From JAVBTR01 sp031556065 (lineage in GTDB: Bacteria > Bacillota > Clostridia > Christensenellales > Aristaeellaceae), in assembly GCA_031556065.1 (NCBI GenBank), contig JAVBTR010000038.1, forward strand, positions 1 to 23,211: a stretch of DNA of 23,211 bases, read 5' to 3'. The translations under genes were made by a program, and so were the position numbers. Below the pieces are notes generated by a model. That model saw only the letters and a program-made list of their open reading frames with translations, was not told where the DNA came from and searched no databases. Positions 13,306 to 21,234 of this stretch are shown one piece after another. Each line of letters begins with the position of its first letter. Position 1 is the stretch's first letter.

Positions 13306-15221
13306 TTATTTTATCCCTGCAAAACATCAAAAAAGCTTTTGGGGGCAACGAAGTGCTCTCAGGCCTCAATTTAACGCTGCAAGAAGGCCAACGCATGGGT
13401 CTGGTAGGCGTCAACGGCTGTGGCAAATCCACCCTAATGAAGATTATCTTCGGCTTGGAGCCCGCCGACGAGGGCGCCCTCAACATGAAAAAAGGCCTTA
13501 AGATGGGCTATCTGGCCCAACAAGGCATGGTATCGGAAGCTTTGACTGTGTACCAAGAGTTGGAAATGGTCTTTGAACCCTTGCGGCTGATGGAACTGCG
13601 CCTTCGGGAATTGGAAAAAGAAATGGCCGTGGCGGACCAAGAGGCTTTGCAGCGGCTGGGCAGCGAATACCAGCGCCTTACCGATCAATTCGAAAAAGAA
13701 AACGGTTATGGCCGGGAATCCGCCATTATGGGGGTGCTGGCCGGCCTTGGGTTCACCAAGGAGCAGCACGGCCAGCCAGCTCATAAGCTTTCCGGCGGTG
13801 AACGCACCCGGCTTTGCTTGGGCCGCCTGCTCCTTCAAAAGCCGGAGCTGCTTTTGCTGGACGAGCCTACCAACCACTTAGACCTTGCGGCCATATCCTG
13901 GCTGGAGAAATACCTGACAGATTATAAAGGCACGGTGCTGATCATCAGCCATGACCGCTATTTTATGGACAGCGTCTGCAACAACATCGCGGAGTTGCTT
14001 TTAGGCACCGTTGAACAGTACACAGGCAATTATACCGCCTATTCCGAAAAGCGGGCCCAGCGGTTTGAAATCCGCATGAAGGCCTACGAAATGCAGCAAA
14101 AGGAAATCGCCCGCCAAGAAGCCATCATCGCCCGTTACCGCAGCTTCAACCGGGAAAAATCCATCCGCGCTGCCGAAAGCCGGGAAAAGAAGCTGGATAA
14201 AATAGAGCGGCTCCAGCGGCCAACAGAAGAATCGTCCATCCGTTTCCGCTTTGATGTGCGCCGTCGCACCGGCGAAGATGTACTGATGATCAAGGATTAC
14301 AAAAAATCCTTTTCAGACAGGCTTTTGTTTCAAAACCTCAATTTGCACATGCGGGCAGGCGACCGCATCGCTCTGATCGGCCCCAACGGCGTAGGCAAAT
14401 CCACCTTTTTTAAGTGCTTGATCGGGCAACAGCGGCCAGATTGTGGCACCGTACGCCTGGGGGCCAATGTGGACATGGGCTATTACGATCAGCACCAGGC
14501 CCATCTTCACGATAATAAAACCGTTATCAACGAGGTCTGGGACGATTTTCCCCGCTTGGTGCAATCGGAAATCCGGGGGGCGCTAGGCCTGTTCCTCTTT
14601 ACGGGGGATGATGTTTTCATGCCCGTTTCCACCCTCTCCGGCGGTGAAAAGGGCCGGGTGGCCTTAACAAAGCTTATGCTTAAAAAGGATAACCTTCTTT
14701 TAATGGACGAACCCACCAACCACCTGGACATGGATAGCCGGGAAGTTTTAGAAGACGCGCTTGAACAGTACCCTGGCACCATTCTGGCCATCAGCCACGA
14801 CCGGTACTTTATCAACCGCTTTGCCAACAAGGTTTGTGTCATGACAGAGGATGGCCTGGTGGAATACCTAGGCAATTACGACGACTATATCGCAAAGATC
14901 AACATGGCGCTGCCTCCAGACGGCAGCGAGCCCCAACGAACAAAGACCGAAATCGATAAAGAAAAGCGCCGTTCCAGGGATGCCACCGCCCGAATCAAAG
15001 AACAAAAGGTCCAGGTAGCCCAGCTGGAAAAAGACATCTCCCATTGTGAAACCAGCATTTCCGATTATGAAAAGAAGCTGGCAGACCCAGATACCTACAA
15101 AGACGCGGAAGCAGCCGCAGCGCTGAATAAGGGCTACCAAAAAGCCCAGGACCGGCTTTCGGAACTATACGACGCTTGGACTGAGGCTGACGAAGCTTTG
15201 CAGACCCTTTTAAGCGAGTAA
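13302..15221 (+). CDS. ABC-F family ribosome-associated ATPase (YdiF-like)
   Basis: The 639-residue protein has two ABC domains and no membrane part. Domain 1: Walker A GVNGCGKST (36-44), signature LSGGER (163-168), Walker B LLLLDEPTNHLD (183-194), His switch ISHDRYF. Domain 2: Walker A GPNGVGKST (360-368), signature LSGGEK (445-450), Walker B NLLLMDEPTNHLD. Between them is a helical charged linker (about 245-310) that reaches the peptidyl-tRNA site in ABC-F proteins, and a C-terminal coiled coil runs from about 550 to 635. ABC-F proteins bind the ribosomal E site and relieve stalling or protect against antibiotics. Length and C-terminal extension are closest to B. subtilis YdiF. No antibiotic resistance can be claimed from sequence alone. 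It starts with the ATG that overlaps the previous stop. Confidence 0.9.
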   Translation: MIILSLQNIKKAFGGNEVLSGLNLTLQEGQRMGLVGVNGCGKSTLMKIIFGLEPADEGALNMKKGLKMGYLAQQGMVSEALTVYQELEMVFEPLRLMELRLRELEKEMAVADQEALQRLGSEYQRLTDQFEKENGYGRESAIMGVLAGLGFTKEQHGQPAHKLSGGERTRLCLGRLLLQKPELLLLDEPTNHLDLAAISWLEKYLTDYKGTVLIISHDRYFMDSVCNNIAELLLGTVEQYTGNYTAYSEKRAQRFEIRMKAYEMQQKEIARQEAIIARYRSFNREKSIRAAESREKKLDKIERLQRPTEESSIRFRFDVRRRTGEDVLMIKDYKKSFSDRLLFQNLNLHMRAGDRIALIGPNGVGKSTFFKCLIGQQRPDCGTVRLGANVDMGYYDQHQAHLHDNKTVINEVWDDFPRLVQSEIRGALGLFLFTGDDVFMPVSTLSGGEKGRVALTKLMLKKDNLLLMDEPTNHLDMDSREVLEDALEQYPGTILAISHDRYFINRFANKVCVMTEDGLVEYLGNYDDYIAKINMALPPDGSEPQRTKTEIDKEKRRSRDATARIKEQKVQVAQLEKDISHCETSISDYEKKLADPDTYKDAEAAAALNKGYQKAQDRLSELYDAWTEADEALQTLLSE

Positions 15222-15231
15222 GGAGCTCACA

Positions 15232-16605
15232 ATGAACGCCATTGAAGCCTGTGCCTTAAAATATGGCGCGTCCGGGGCCATTGCCATCGTTAAAGATGGC
15301 ATGTCCTTTTTTCTAAATACCTATGGCCCTACGGATATGGAAAGCACCTATCTGCTTTCGTTGAACAGCCGCTTTATCATGGGTCTGTGTATCGGCAAGC
15401 TGCTGGATGAAAAAAAGCTAAGGCTTACCGACAAGCTATCCCGTTTCATGCCCGAGTATGTCCATGCCCAAAGCATTACTGTTTTGCAGCTGCTTATCAA
15501 AGAATCCGGCATCCCAGACTTTTTTGCCGGGAATATTCTCAAGGCCCTGCAAAAAGATGAAGCCTACCTTGCCATGGATCAGGCTGCCCGAAACCGTTTT
15601 GACCGGGAGCTGGCCCTTTGCCCTTACACTTATACCCAAGCCCTTGAATATGTAAACGGTCTGCCCCTCACCTGCGTTCCCGGCACCCATCCCACCGACG
15701 ATCTTGAAAACATGACGGAAACGCTGTTCATTCGCCAGGTAATTGAGCAAGCTTCCGGCCAACAGCTAAAGGCTTTTGCCCAGCGTGTGATCTTCTCCCC
15801 GCTTAAAATCCAATTAGGAGAAGACCTGCCCGATAACAGGTATACCATTACCCTAAACCCCGACGGTGGGCAAAGATTGCTTATGGCTGTAACCCAACGG
15901 GCGCTTCTATCCGAAAAAGCCTGGGCTGCTATCACCAAAAAATACGTTTTCGGCTGCTATAGCATCGCTTTTTGCTCCATGCTCGATATGCTTAGCGCCC
16001 GGGAATTCACTTATGGCGCCACAGGCCTGGCCCTGCACCTGTTTTTCGATTGGGAAGGCCAGATTGGCCTTATGTACCTAACCAACCTGGAATCCCCCAT
16101 CACCCGCACCCCGGAGGGTGCGCAATACCTTGAAAAAGCCCTGGTTCAAGAAACTGAAGCCGCTTTTTTAGTCCCCCGCAGCCCAAAGCTTGTGCCCTTT
16201 TCCAAGGCCAATGTCTTTCAGGCCATGGGGCTGGCCATCGCTCCCGATCAACTGGCTTTCATGAACACCGCCCAGCGGGCTATCTGCCTGGCCACAGCCT
16301 TCAAGCACAAGCTGTTCATACTCATGGAAGGCCCATGTGCCGTGGGGCTTATAGCCTTATCCATTGATCACAAGAAGGGCGAATATTATATTGAACAGCT
16401 ATTGATCGATGCCCGGTTTCAGCGGCGAGGCTTTGGCAAAATCATGCTGAACCAAGCCCTTGCCTACCTCAAAGCCCAGGGCTGCCATGAACTGGCTATC
16501 GGCGTTCACCGCAACAACGTGGCCGCTCAGAAGCTTTATCAAAGCTGCGGCTTTACCGTTTCCAACATTTATGAGGACTTTATGCGCTTGGAAGCCAACG
16601 TATAA
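15232..16605 (+). CDS. Fusion of a degenerate serine beta-lactamase-like domain and a GNAT acetyltransferase
   Basis: Residues 1-300 follow the class C beta-lactamase/penicillin-binding fold (GKLLDEKKLRLTDKLSRFMPEY, VLQLLIKESGIPDF, PGTHPTDD, MYLTNLESP). Aligned by the segment before KKL, the catalytic Ser and Lys of the S-x-x-K motif fall on L44 and R47; the Tyr-x-Asn and His/Lys-Thr-Gly motifs also seem absent. This half is probably not a hydrolase. Residues about 310-457 are a GNAT domain with the acetyl-CoA binding QRRGFGK, the preceding IEQLLIDARF strand, and the C-terminal NNVAAQKLYQSCGF. GNATs move acetyl groups to amines. GGAG precedes the ATG, 10 nt after the ABC-F stop, so it is the third gene of that operon. 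No substrate can be named. Confidence 0.8.
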   Translation: MNAIEACALKYGASGAIAIVKDGMSFFLNTYGPTDMESTYLLSLNSRFIMGLCIGKLLDEKKLRLTDKLSRFMPEYVHAQSITVLQLLIKESGIPDFFAGNILKALQKDEAYLAMDQAARNRFDRELALCPYTYTQALEYVNGLPLTCVPGTHPTDDLENMTETLFIRQVIEQASGQQLKAFAQRVIFSPLKIQLGEDLPDNRYTITLNPDGGQRLLMAVTQRALLSEKAWAAITKKYVFGCYSIAFCSMLDMLSAREFTYGATGLALHLFFDWEGQIGLMYLTNLESPITRTPEGAQYLEKALVQETEAAFLVPRSPKLVPFSKANVFQAMGLAIAPDQLAFMNTAQRAICLATAFKHKLFILMEGPCAVGLIALSIDHKKGEYYIEQLLIDARFQRRGFGKIMLNQALAYLKAQGCHELAIGVHRNNVAAQKLYQSCGFTVSNIYEDFMRLEANV

Positions 16606-16622
16606 TTTGTTTGTAAAAAACG

Positions 16623-16651
16623 TTGACATTCAAACCCCATTTTGTTAAACT
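16623..16651 (+). promoter_or_regulatory. Promoter of guaB
   Basis: A perfect TTGACA (16623-16628) and TAAACT (16646-16651) are 17 nt apart, 44 nt before the guaB start. The leader is too short for a purine riboswitch, and none is seen. Confidence 0.7.
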
Positions 16652-16695
16652 ACATTTTAATATTTTTTCGACTGATGAAAGGGAGGAACCACGAG

Positions 16696-18153
16696 ATGCT
16701 TCAGAAAACCGTTCGTGAGGGATTAACCTTTGATGATGTACTGCTGGTGCCCAGGGCGTCCGATTTCTTACCCAAGGATGCGGATCTGAGCACACAGCTG
16801 TCCAAGAATATCAAGTTGAATGTGCCGCTTCTGTCCGCCGCTATGGACACCGTCACCGATTCCCGTCTGGCCATCGCCATTGCCCGTGAAGGCGGCCTGG
16901 GTATCATCCACAAAAACATGAGCATTGCCGAACAGGCCGCCCATGTGGATAAGGTCAAGCGGTCCGAGCACGGTGTAATCACCGATCCCTTCTTCCTTTC
17001 CCCTACCCACCTCATCAAAGATGCCGACGCTCTTATGGGCCGTTACCGCATTTCCGGCGTACCCATCACCATCGATGGCAAGCTGGTGGGCATTCTCACT
17101 AACCGGGATTTGCGCTTTGAAACTGACTATGACCGCCCCATCGGCGAAGTGATGACAAGCAAAAACCTCATCACCGCCCCCGTTGGCACCACCCTGGATG
17201 AAGCCAAGAAGATTCTGGCTGCCCACCGCATTGAAAAGCTGCCCATCGTGGATGAAGACTACATGCTTCGCGGCCTGATCACCATTAAAGACATCGAAAA
17301 GAACATCAAGTATCCCCATTCCGCCAAGGATGACAATGGCCGCCTTCTCTGCGGCGCTGCCGTAGGCGTTACCGGCGACGTGCTGGAACGCATGGCTGCC
17401 CTGGTTGCCGCAAAGGTGGACGTAATCTCCATCGATACGGCCCACGGCCATTCCCTGGGCGTTCTTCGAACCATCGAAACCATCCGTAAAGCCTACCCCA
17501 ACGTGGAGCTTTACGCAGGCAATGTGGCCACCGCCGCCGCTACCCACGATCTGATCGCCGCTGGCGTAGATTGCGTTAAGGTTGGCATTGGCCCAGGCTC
17601 CATCTGCACCACCCGTGTGGTGGCCGGTATCGGCGTGCCCCAGGTCACCGCTGTGGCCGATTGCGCCGAGGAAGCGGACAAGCATGGTATCAAAGTCATT
17701 GCCGATGGCGGCATCAAGTATTCCGGCGCTATTGTTAAGGCCATTGGCGCCGGCGCCGGCGCTGTGATGCTGGGCAGCCTTCTGGCTGGTGTGGAGGAAA
17801 GCCCCGGAGCCATGGAAATCTACCAGGGCCGTTCCTTCAAGGTCTACCGCGGCATGGGCAGCTTAGGCGCCATGGCCGAGGGCAGCAAGGACCGCTACTT
17901 CCAGCAGGATGCCAAGAAGCTGGTTCCCGAGGGCGTTGAAGGCCGTGTTCCCTACAAGGGAACCCTATCCGATACCATCTTCCAGATGGTGGGCGGCCTC
18001 CGTGCTGGTATGGGCTACTGCGGCACTTCTTCCATCGACGATCTTCGCCACAACGCAGAATTCATTCGTATCACTGGCGCCGGACTGGCAGAAAGCCATC
18101 CTCATGATATTTCCATTACCAAGGAAGCGCCCAACTATTCCAGAATGGATTAA
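16696..18153 (+). CDS. guaB: Inosine-5'-monophosphate dehydrogenase
   Basis: This 485-residue enzyme oxidises IMP to XMP with NAD+, the first committed step of GMP synthesis, as a cytoplasmic tetramer. It starts MLQKTVREGLTFDDVLLVP, typical of the family. Two CBS domains lie at about 95-205. The catalytic loop GIGPGSICTTRVVAG holds the active-site Cys (C304), followed by DGGIKYSG (IMP phosphate binding) and the flap EGVEGRVPYKG. The frame is open further upstream to 16642, but GGGAGG before the ATG at 16696 and the family N-terminus fix the start. It has its own promoter, and the gene is single here, without guaA next to it. Confidence 0.97.
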   Translation: MLQKTVREGLTFDDVLLVPRASDFLPKDADLSTQLSKNIKLNVPLLSAAMDTVTDSRLAIAIAREGGLGIIHKNMSIAEQAAHVDKVKRSEHGVITDPFFLSPTHLIKDADALMGRYRISGVPITIDGKLVGILTNRDLRFETDYDRPIGEVMTSKNLITAPVGTTLDEAKKILAAHRIEKLPIVDEDYMLRGLITIKDIEKNIKYPHSAKDDNGRLLCGAAVGVTGDVLERMAALVAAKVDVISIDTAHGHSLGVLRTIETIRKAYPNVELYAGNVATAAATHDLIAAGVDCVKVGIGPGSICTTRVVAGIGVPQVTAVADCAEEADKHGIKVIADGGIKYSGAIVKAIGAGAGAVMLGSLLAGVEESPGAMEIYQGRSFKVYRGMGSLGAMAEGSKDRYFQQDAKKLVPEGVEGRVPYKGTLSDTIFQMVGGLRAGMGYCGTSSIDDLRHNAEFIRITGAGLAESHPHDISITKEAPNYSRMD

Positions 18154-18169
18154 GGGCATAAAAGCTATT

Positions 18170-18337
18170 TACGGGGCTGTCGCAATAAGGAAAAACGCTG
18201 GGACGCTGTCCCAGACCCAGTTTAAGGGTCATTTGACCCTTAAAAATCCCATAATGGGATCAAAGGGATACATCCCTTTGCGGGTTCCAAGGGCAGAGCC
18301 CTTGGCGTTCCTTGTTTCTTACTGCGACAGCCCCGTA
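18170..18337. repeat. MITE-like element: 15-bp terminal inverted repeats around five tandem hairpins
   Basis: The ends TACGGGGCTGTCGCA and TGCGACAGCCCCGTA are perfect 15-bp inverted repeats, with weaker pairing continuing inward (AAGGAA/TTCCTT, ACGC/GCGT). Inside are five perfect hairpins in a row: 18198-18214 (CTGGGAC), 18221-18244 (TTTAAGGGTCA), 18246-18260 (ATCCCA), 18261-18280 (CAAAGGGAT) and 18287-18305 (CCAAGGGC). TA at both tips would fit a TA target duplication, as made by IS630/mariner-type elements, but palindromic ends make this ambiguous. It has no gene and starts 17 bp after guaB, so it may also terminate guaB transcripts. The rest of the gap, 18338-18413, shows nothing. Confidence 0.8.
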
Positions 18338-18413
18338 CTCTCCCTAAAAGAAAGCCATATTCTGCGCTATCGCACCTTGTATTACTTCAACGTATCAACA
18401 GACTATCTATTGT

Positions 18414-18436
18414 GGAATCTTTTGATAAAAGATTCC
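18414..18436. terminator. Perfect 10-bp hairpin at the 3' end of the permease gene
   Basis: GGAATCTTTT and AAAAGATTCC flank a 3-nt loop one base past the stop of the minus-strand permease gene. A strong U tract is missing, so it is either a weak terminator or an mRNA 3'-end stabiliser. Confidence 0.5.
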
Positions 18437-18437
18437 A

Positions 18438-19058
18438 TTATTTATAGCATTTTACAGAAACACCATAGGAAATAAACATTAGCACACAAGCCCCTAAAGC
18501 AAAATAAACAGGAGACAGGCCTATTAGCCAGGTTAGATCGATGTTTTTCAAGTATTCACCGGCCAGCATGGCTCCGCCGCCAATCAAAAAGATCGGTACA
18601 TAGCTCCAAATACGTGCCTTTTCATATCCCAGCTTGAAGAACAGCGGCAACTGGTAAGCCGCTATGGCGAACACGCTGGCGATTAACCATAGCACGCCGG
18701 ACAGCATATCGCCCATTGCAATGGTTCCCCCGCTTATGGGGTTTACGATCAGATTTAATACCGTCATAATGACCGCGCTGGCCAGCGTCAAAGCAACGAT
18801 GTAAAGATAACGCCCCGCCACCGTTTGCTTTTTTGAAACAGGCAGCACATTGTATAAAAGGTTGCCGTTCTTTTTTTCAACAATGGTAAAGGGGTACGCA
18901 ATGCTCATAATCACCGACAGCACGATGTACATCACCATCATGCTGTTGTTTTTTAAAACAACAGCAAATACTGGCCCAACGATCAATGTCAAAATCAAAA
19001 TGGATTTCATATATGGCTTTACCAGCCTCATGTCCAGGCACATCAATTGATAAATCAT
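18438..19058 (-). CDS. ABC-2 type transporter permease
   Basis: The 206-residue protein has about six hydrophobic helices (for example ILILTLIVGPVFAVVL, MYIVLSVIMSIAYPF, LYIVALTLASAVIMTVLNLIV) and the short cytoplasmic stretch VEKKNGNLLYNVLPVSKKQTVAGRY, which is typical of ABC-2 permeases of the ABC2_membrane_5 kind, where a small-loop LPVSK-type motif follows the second helix. It is the membrane partner of the ATPase encoded just upstream; the stop of that gene overlaps this ATG (ATGA). Substrate unknown; in related GntR-controlled operons it is often a cell-wall-active peptide or antibiotic. Confidence 0.85.
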   Translation of the reverse strand: MIYQLMCLDMRLVKPYMKSILILTLIVGPVFAVVLKNNSMMVMYIVLSVIMSIAYPFTIVEKKNGNLLYNVLPVSKKQTVAGRYLYIVALTLASAVIMTVLNLIVNPISGGTIAMGDMLSGVLWLIASVFAIAAYQLPLFFKLGYEKARIWSYVPIFLIGGGAMLAGEYLKNIDLTWLIGLSPVYFALGACVLMFISYGVSVKCYK

Positions 19059-19903
19059 TGCTTCGAGCCTCCTTTATGGATGCGGATCAACAGATCATCC
19101 AACGTGGCGTTTTCCGTTACCGTGTCTTTAGGGAAAAGACTTAAGTCACGCCGTAGAATCAACCCATCGTAGCCATAGCCGTTTTCGTTCAAGCCCAATA
19201 TATTTCCCTTTAAACTCGGGTCTATCTGGGGCCCTTTAATCAGGCAGTACCGTTCCATCAATTCATCCTTTAAACCGGTGTAAACCAGCTTTCCTTCATC
19301 CAAAAGGGTAATATAATCGGCAATGGCTTCCAAATCCTTGGTCATGTGGGTGGAAAACAGTACGCCCCGCTGGCCATCCTGAATGTAAGCCTGCAAAATA
19401 CCCATTAGCTCATCCCTGGTGACAGCATCCAGGCCGCTGGTGGGTTCATCCAATATCAGCAGCTCCGCTTCATGGGAAAGGGCCGCTGCCAGCATGATCT
19501 TCAGTGCCATACCCCGGGAATAGTCCTTCAGCTTCTTCTTTTCTTCCAATTCAAACTTTTTAAGATAGCCTTGAAAGGTTTCTTGATTCCAGCGCTTGTA
19601 AAAGCCAGCCATGGTTTTGCCAACGTCCGCCGCCACCCAAGCGTCCGGGAAGATCAATTGATCCATCACCACACCGATCTTTTGCCGAAAACCATTGGCT
19701 TTGTGGCTTTCCCCAAACACCTGAATCTCGCCCGAATCAGCTTCAAAATTGTTTAGAATCAGGTTCAATGTGGTGGTTTTCCCTGCCCCATTGGCACCGA
19801 TCAACCCCATAATAAATCCCTGGGGCAATTCAAAGCCAATGTCCTTCAGTTGAAAAGCCCCAAAGCTTTTAGAAACCCTCTTCAAACCGATCAAATTCGT
19901 CAC
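19055..19903 (-). CDS. ABC transporter ATP-binding protein
   Basis: The 282-residue protein has Walker A GANGAGKTT, a Q-loop in IGVVMDQ, a signature YSRGMALKI (degenerate in place of LSGGQ, common in this subfamily), Walker B LLILDEPTSGLD and the switch His in FSTHM. A C-terminal extension of about 60 residues follows. It powers the permease next to it and is related to YtrB/BcrA-type ATPases. It begins with GTG directly after the TAA stop of the GntR gene, with GGAGG 8 nt upstream. All three genes form one operon. Confidence 0.9.
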   Translation of the reverse strand: MTNLIGLKRVSKSFGAFQLKDIGFELPQGFIMGLIGANGAGKTTTLNLILNNFEADSGEIQVFGESHKANGFRQKIGVVMDQLIFPDAWVAADVGKTMAGFYKRWNQETFQGYLKKFELEEKKKLKDYSRGMALKIMLAAALSHEAELLILDEPTSGLDAVTRDELMGILQAYIQDGQRGVLFSTHMTKDLEAIADYITLLDEGKLVYTGLKDELMERYCLIKGPQIDPSLKGNILGLNENGYGYDGLILRRDLSLFPKDTVTENATLDDLLIRIHKGGSKQ

Positions 19904-20278
19904 TTAGCAGTCCTCCATTAACAGTTTCAGCATTCTGGCCATTTCATCGTAGCTTAGCTTAAGGGGCTGCCCCGCTTGGATGGCCTTTTGCAGATGACCC
20001 TCGACCTGCCGCATTTTCTCTTCCCTTATCAGTTCCTGGTTCTGAGCCAGCACAAAGCAACCTTTGCCCTGAACATTGGCCACAAAGCCTTCCTGTTCCA
20101 GCTCACTGTATGCCCGCATGGTGGTAATCACGCTGATCTTCAAATCCTGGGCCAATTGGCGGATGGATGGCAGCTGGGCCCCTTCTTCCACCTCTCCTGC
20201 CAAAATAGCAGCCTTGATCTGTTCCTTAATTTGCTCGTATATGGGCCCCCCCGATGTATTGGAAATAATAATGTGCAC
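19904..20278 (-). CDS. GntR family transcriptional regulator (YtrA subfamily)
   Basis: The 124-residue protein has an N-terminal winged helix-turn-helix: GGPIYEQIKEQIKAAI, then LPSIRQLAQDLKISVITTMRAYSELEQEGFV, then the wing GKGCFV. The short helical tail without a ligand domain is characteristic of YtrA-type GntR repressors, which control adjacent ABC transporter genes and often respond to cell-wall antibiotics. The frame extends upstream, but a GTG at 20276-20278 with GGAAGG 8 nt before it gives the family N-terminus; the upstream part also overlaps the promoter, so it cannot be coding. Confidence 0.88.
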   Translation of the reverse strand: MHIIISNTSGGPIYEQIKEQIKAAILAGEVEEGAQLPSIRQLAQDLKISVITTMRAYSELEQEGFVANVQGKGCFVLAQNQELIREEKMRQVEGHLQKAIQAGQPLKLSYDEMARMLKLLMEDC

Positions 20279-20296
20279 CTTATCATCCTTCCGAGT

Positions 20297-20315
20297 GTTT
20301 ATGTCGACTATAAAC
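20297..20315 (-). promoter_or_regulatory. Candidate operator of the GntR regulator
   Basis: The inverted repeat GTTTAT-N7-ATAAAC, with GTCGAC inside the spacer, abuts the -10 hexamer and covers the predicted transcription start. A repressor bound here would block the promoter. Auto-regulation by the GntR protein is the simplest reading. Confidence 0.5.
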
Positions 20316-20344
20316 AGTATAATCAGCATGAGCAGTTTTGTCAA
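20316..20344 (-). promoter_or_regulatory. Promoter of the GntR/ABC transporter operon
   Basis: On the minus strand TTGACA (20339-20344) and TATACT (20316-20321) are 17 nt apart, the best sigma-A promoter match in the window apart from proS. Confidence 0.85.
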
Positions 20345-20345
20345 C

Positions 20346-20369
20346 AAAAAAAAGCAGCCGGAAGGCTGC
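20346..20369 (-). terminator. Terminator of the CofE-like gene
   Basis: GCAGCC and GGCTGC pair around a 4-nt loop and are followed by eight T residues on the minus strand, 9 nt after the gene's stop. The T tract touches the -35 of the following GntR promoter. Confidence 0.9.
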
Positions 20370-20378
20370 GGTTGCTTC

Positions 20379-21122
20379 TTATAGCGGTCTAATGAGAATC
20401 AGAGGCGTTAATTCATCCCCCTGGCCGGATGGATTGTCCTGCATAGCGTCTTGAATCTGGGCATCCGTTAAAGGGAAATCCTTGGATTTGCCCAGCTGAT
20501 CCCGCTGAATGTCGTTGGCATCCATCAGCACCACCGGGATACCTGTATCTTCATACAGCTTCTGGCAAAGGCCATCGGGGTTATCGGGGTTAATCAGGGC
20601 CATCTGCTTGTACACATCAAAGCTGGAACGGAAATAGAACCCATCAATGCCCCCTACGCCCTTGCCGCAGATTTTATAGAACACGCCATGAACCCCAAAG
20701 GGCTTGGTTACCGCAGAGCACAATGCCGCAAAAAGCACCCTGGGAAGGCCGCAGATGTCGATCACCAATTGCATCTTATATGGTTCGTGCATGCCAACGC
20801 CTGTAACGTTAATCCCCGCGAATCGCCAAAGCAGGTTAGCCCAGAACCCCGGCTTTACCTCATCCCGGGTTCTGACAGATTCCACGCACATGCACATCAC
20901 CTTTGCGCCAAAGGAAATAAGATCGCCATTTTGGTAAAGGGGCATCACATACTGGCGCACCAGTTCGGCCTGATCCTCGCCCCGCTGCACAAAATGGGTC
21001 TGGATAGCGTAGCGGTCATACTTCTTCCCATCTGCCCCGGTAACGGTGCCGCGGTCAAAGTAAACAATGCCGTTTTCTTCCCTGCGCTGGTCTTCAAGAT
21101 TTCTGGATGCAATGATGCCCAC
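20379..21122 (-). CDS. Coenzyme F420-0:L-glutamate ligase (CofE) family protein
   Basis: The product (247 residues) resembles CofE/FbiB-type gamma-glutamyl ligases: YAIQTHFVQRGED near the N-terminus, NGDLISFGAKVM, a Gly-rich GKGVGGIDGF segment, and IPVVLMDANDIQRDQLGKSKD, close to the family's nucleotide/metal-binding pattern. CofE adds glutamate to F420-0 with GTP. No other F420 genes are nearby, and most Clostridia lack F420, so the true substrate may differ. Start choice: AAGGAGG is only 1 nt from the ATG at 21126-21128 but 7 nt from the in-frame GTG at 21120-21122, which I prefer. It is transcribed alone between its own promoter and a strong terminator. Confidence 0.72.
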   Translation of the reverse strand: MGIIASRNLEDQRREENGIVYFDRGTVTGADGKKYDRYAIQTHFVQRGEDQAELVRQYVMPLYQNGDLISFGAKVMCMCVESVRTRDEVKPGFWANLLWRFAGINVTGVGMHEPYKMQLVIDICGLPRVLFAALCSAVTKPFGVHGVFYKICGKGVGGIDGFYFRSSFDVYKQMALINPDNPDGLCQKLYEDTGIPVVLMDANDIQRDQLGKSKDFPLTDAQIQDAMQDNPSGQGDELTPLILIRPL

Positions 21123-21161
21123 AAGCATACCTCCTTGATAAGGCTAAAAATTATCCTGCCC

Positions 21162-21191
21162 ATTGTACACTGGTTTTACTCTCTTTGTCAA
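21162..21191 (-). promoter_or_regulatory. Promoter of the CofE-like gene
   Basis: TTGACA (21186-21191) and TACAAT (21162-21167) on the minus strand are 18 nt apart, about 40 nt before the gene. Confidence 0.75.
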
Positions 21192-21195
21192 TTTA

Positions 21196-21228
21196 ATAAA
21201 CCGCCGCAAGTGCTTCGCGGCGGTTTAT
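21196..21228 (-). terminator. Terminator of the Spo0E-like gene
   Basis: A perfect 12-bp stem ATAAACCGCCGC/GCGGCGGTTTAT around a 9-nt loop lies 6 nt past the stop; the following run (TAAATT) is only moderately T-rich. Confidence 0.75.
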
Positions 21229-21234
21229 CCTGTA

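Noticed and set aside
13302..15221. Calling the ABC-F gene an antibiotic resistance gene
   Set aside because: The linker sequence does not let me place it with resistance subfamilies; its length and C-terminal coiled coil fit housekeeping YdiF-like members.
16606..16695. Purine riboswitch upstream of guaB
   Set aside because: The leader after the predicted start is under 45 nt and shows no riboswitch core.
16768..17685. 305-codon open frame antisense to guaB
   Set aside because: It mirrors guaB codon structure, has no ribosome binding site, and its Gly/His/Asp-rich composition matches no family; guaB on the other strand is certain.
17909..18475. Frame running from inside guaB through the hairpin element
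   Set aside because: Its first half is guaB in another frame and its second half translates the inverted repeats; no start signal.
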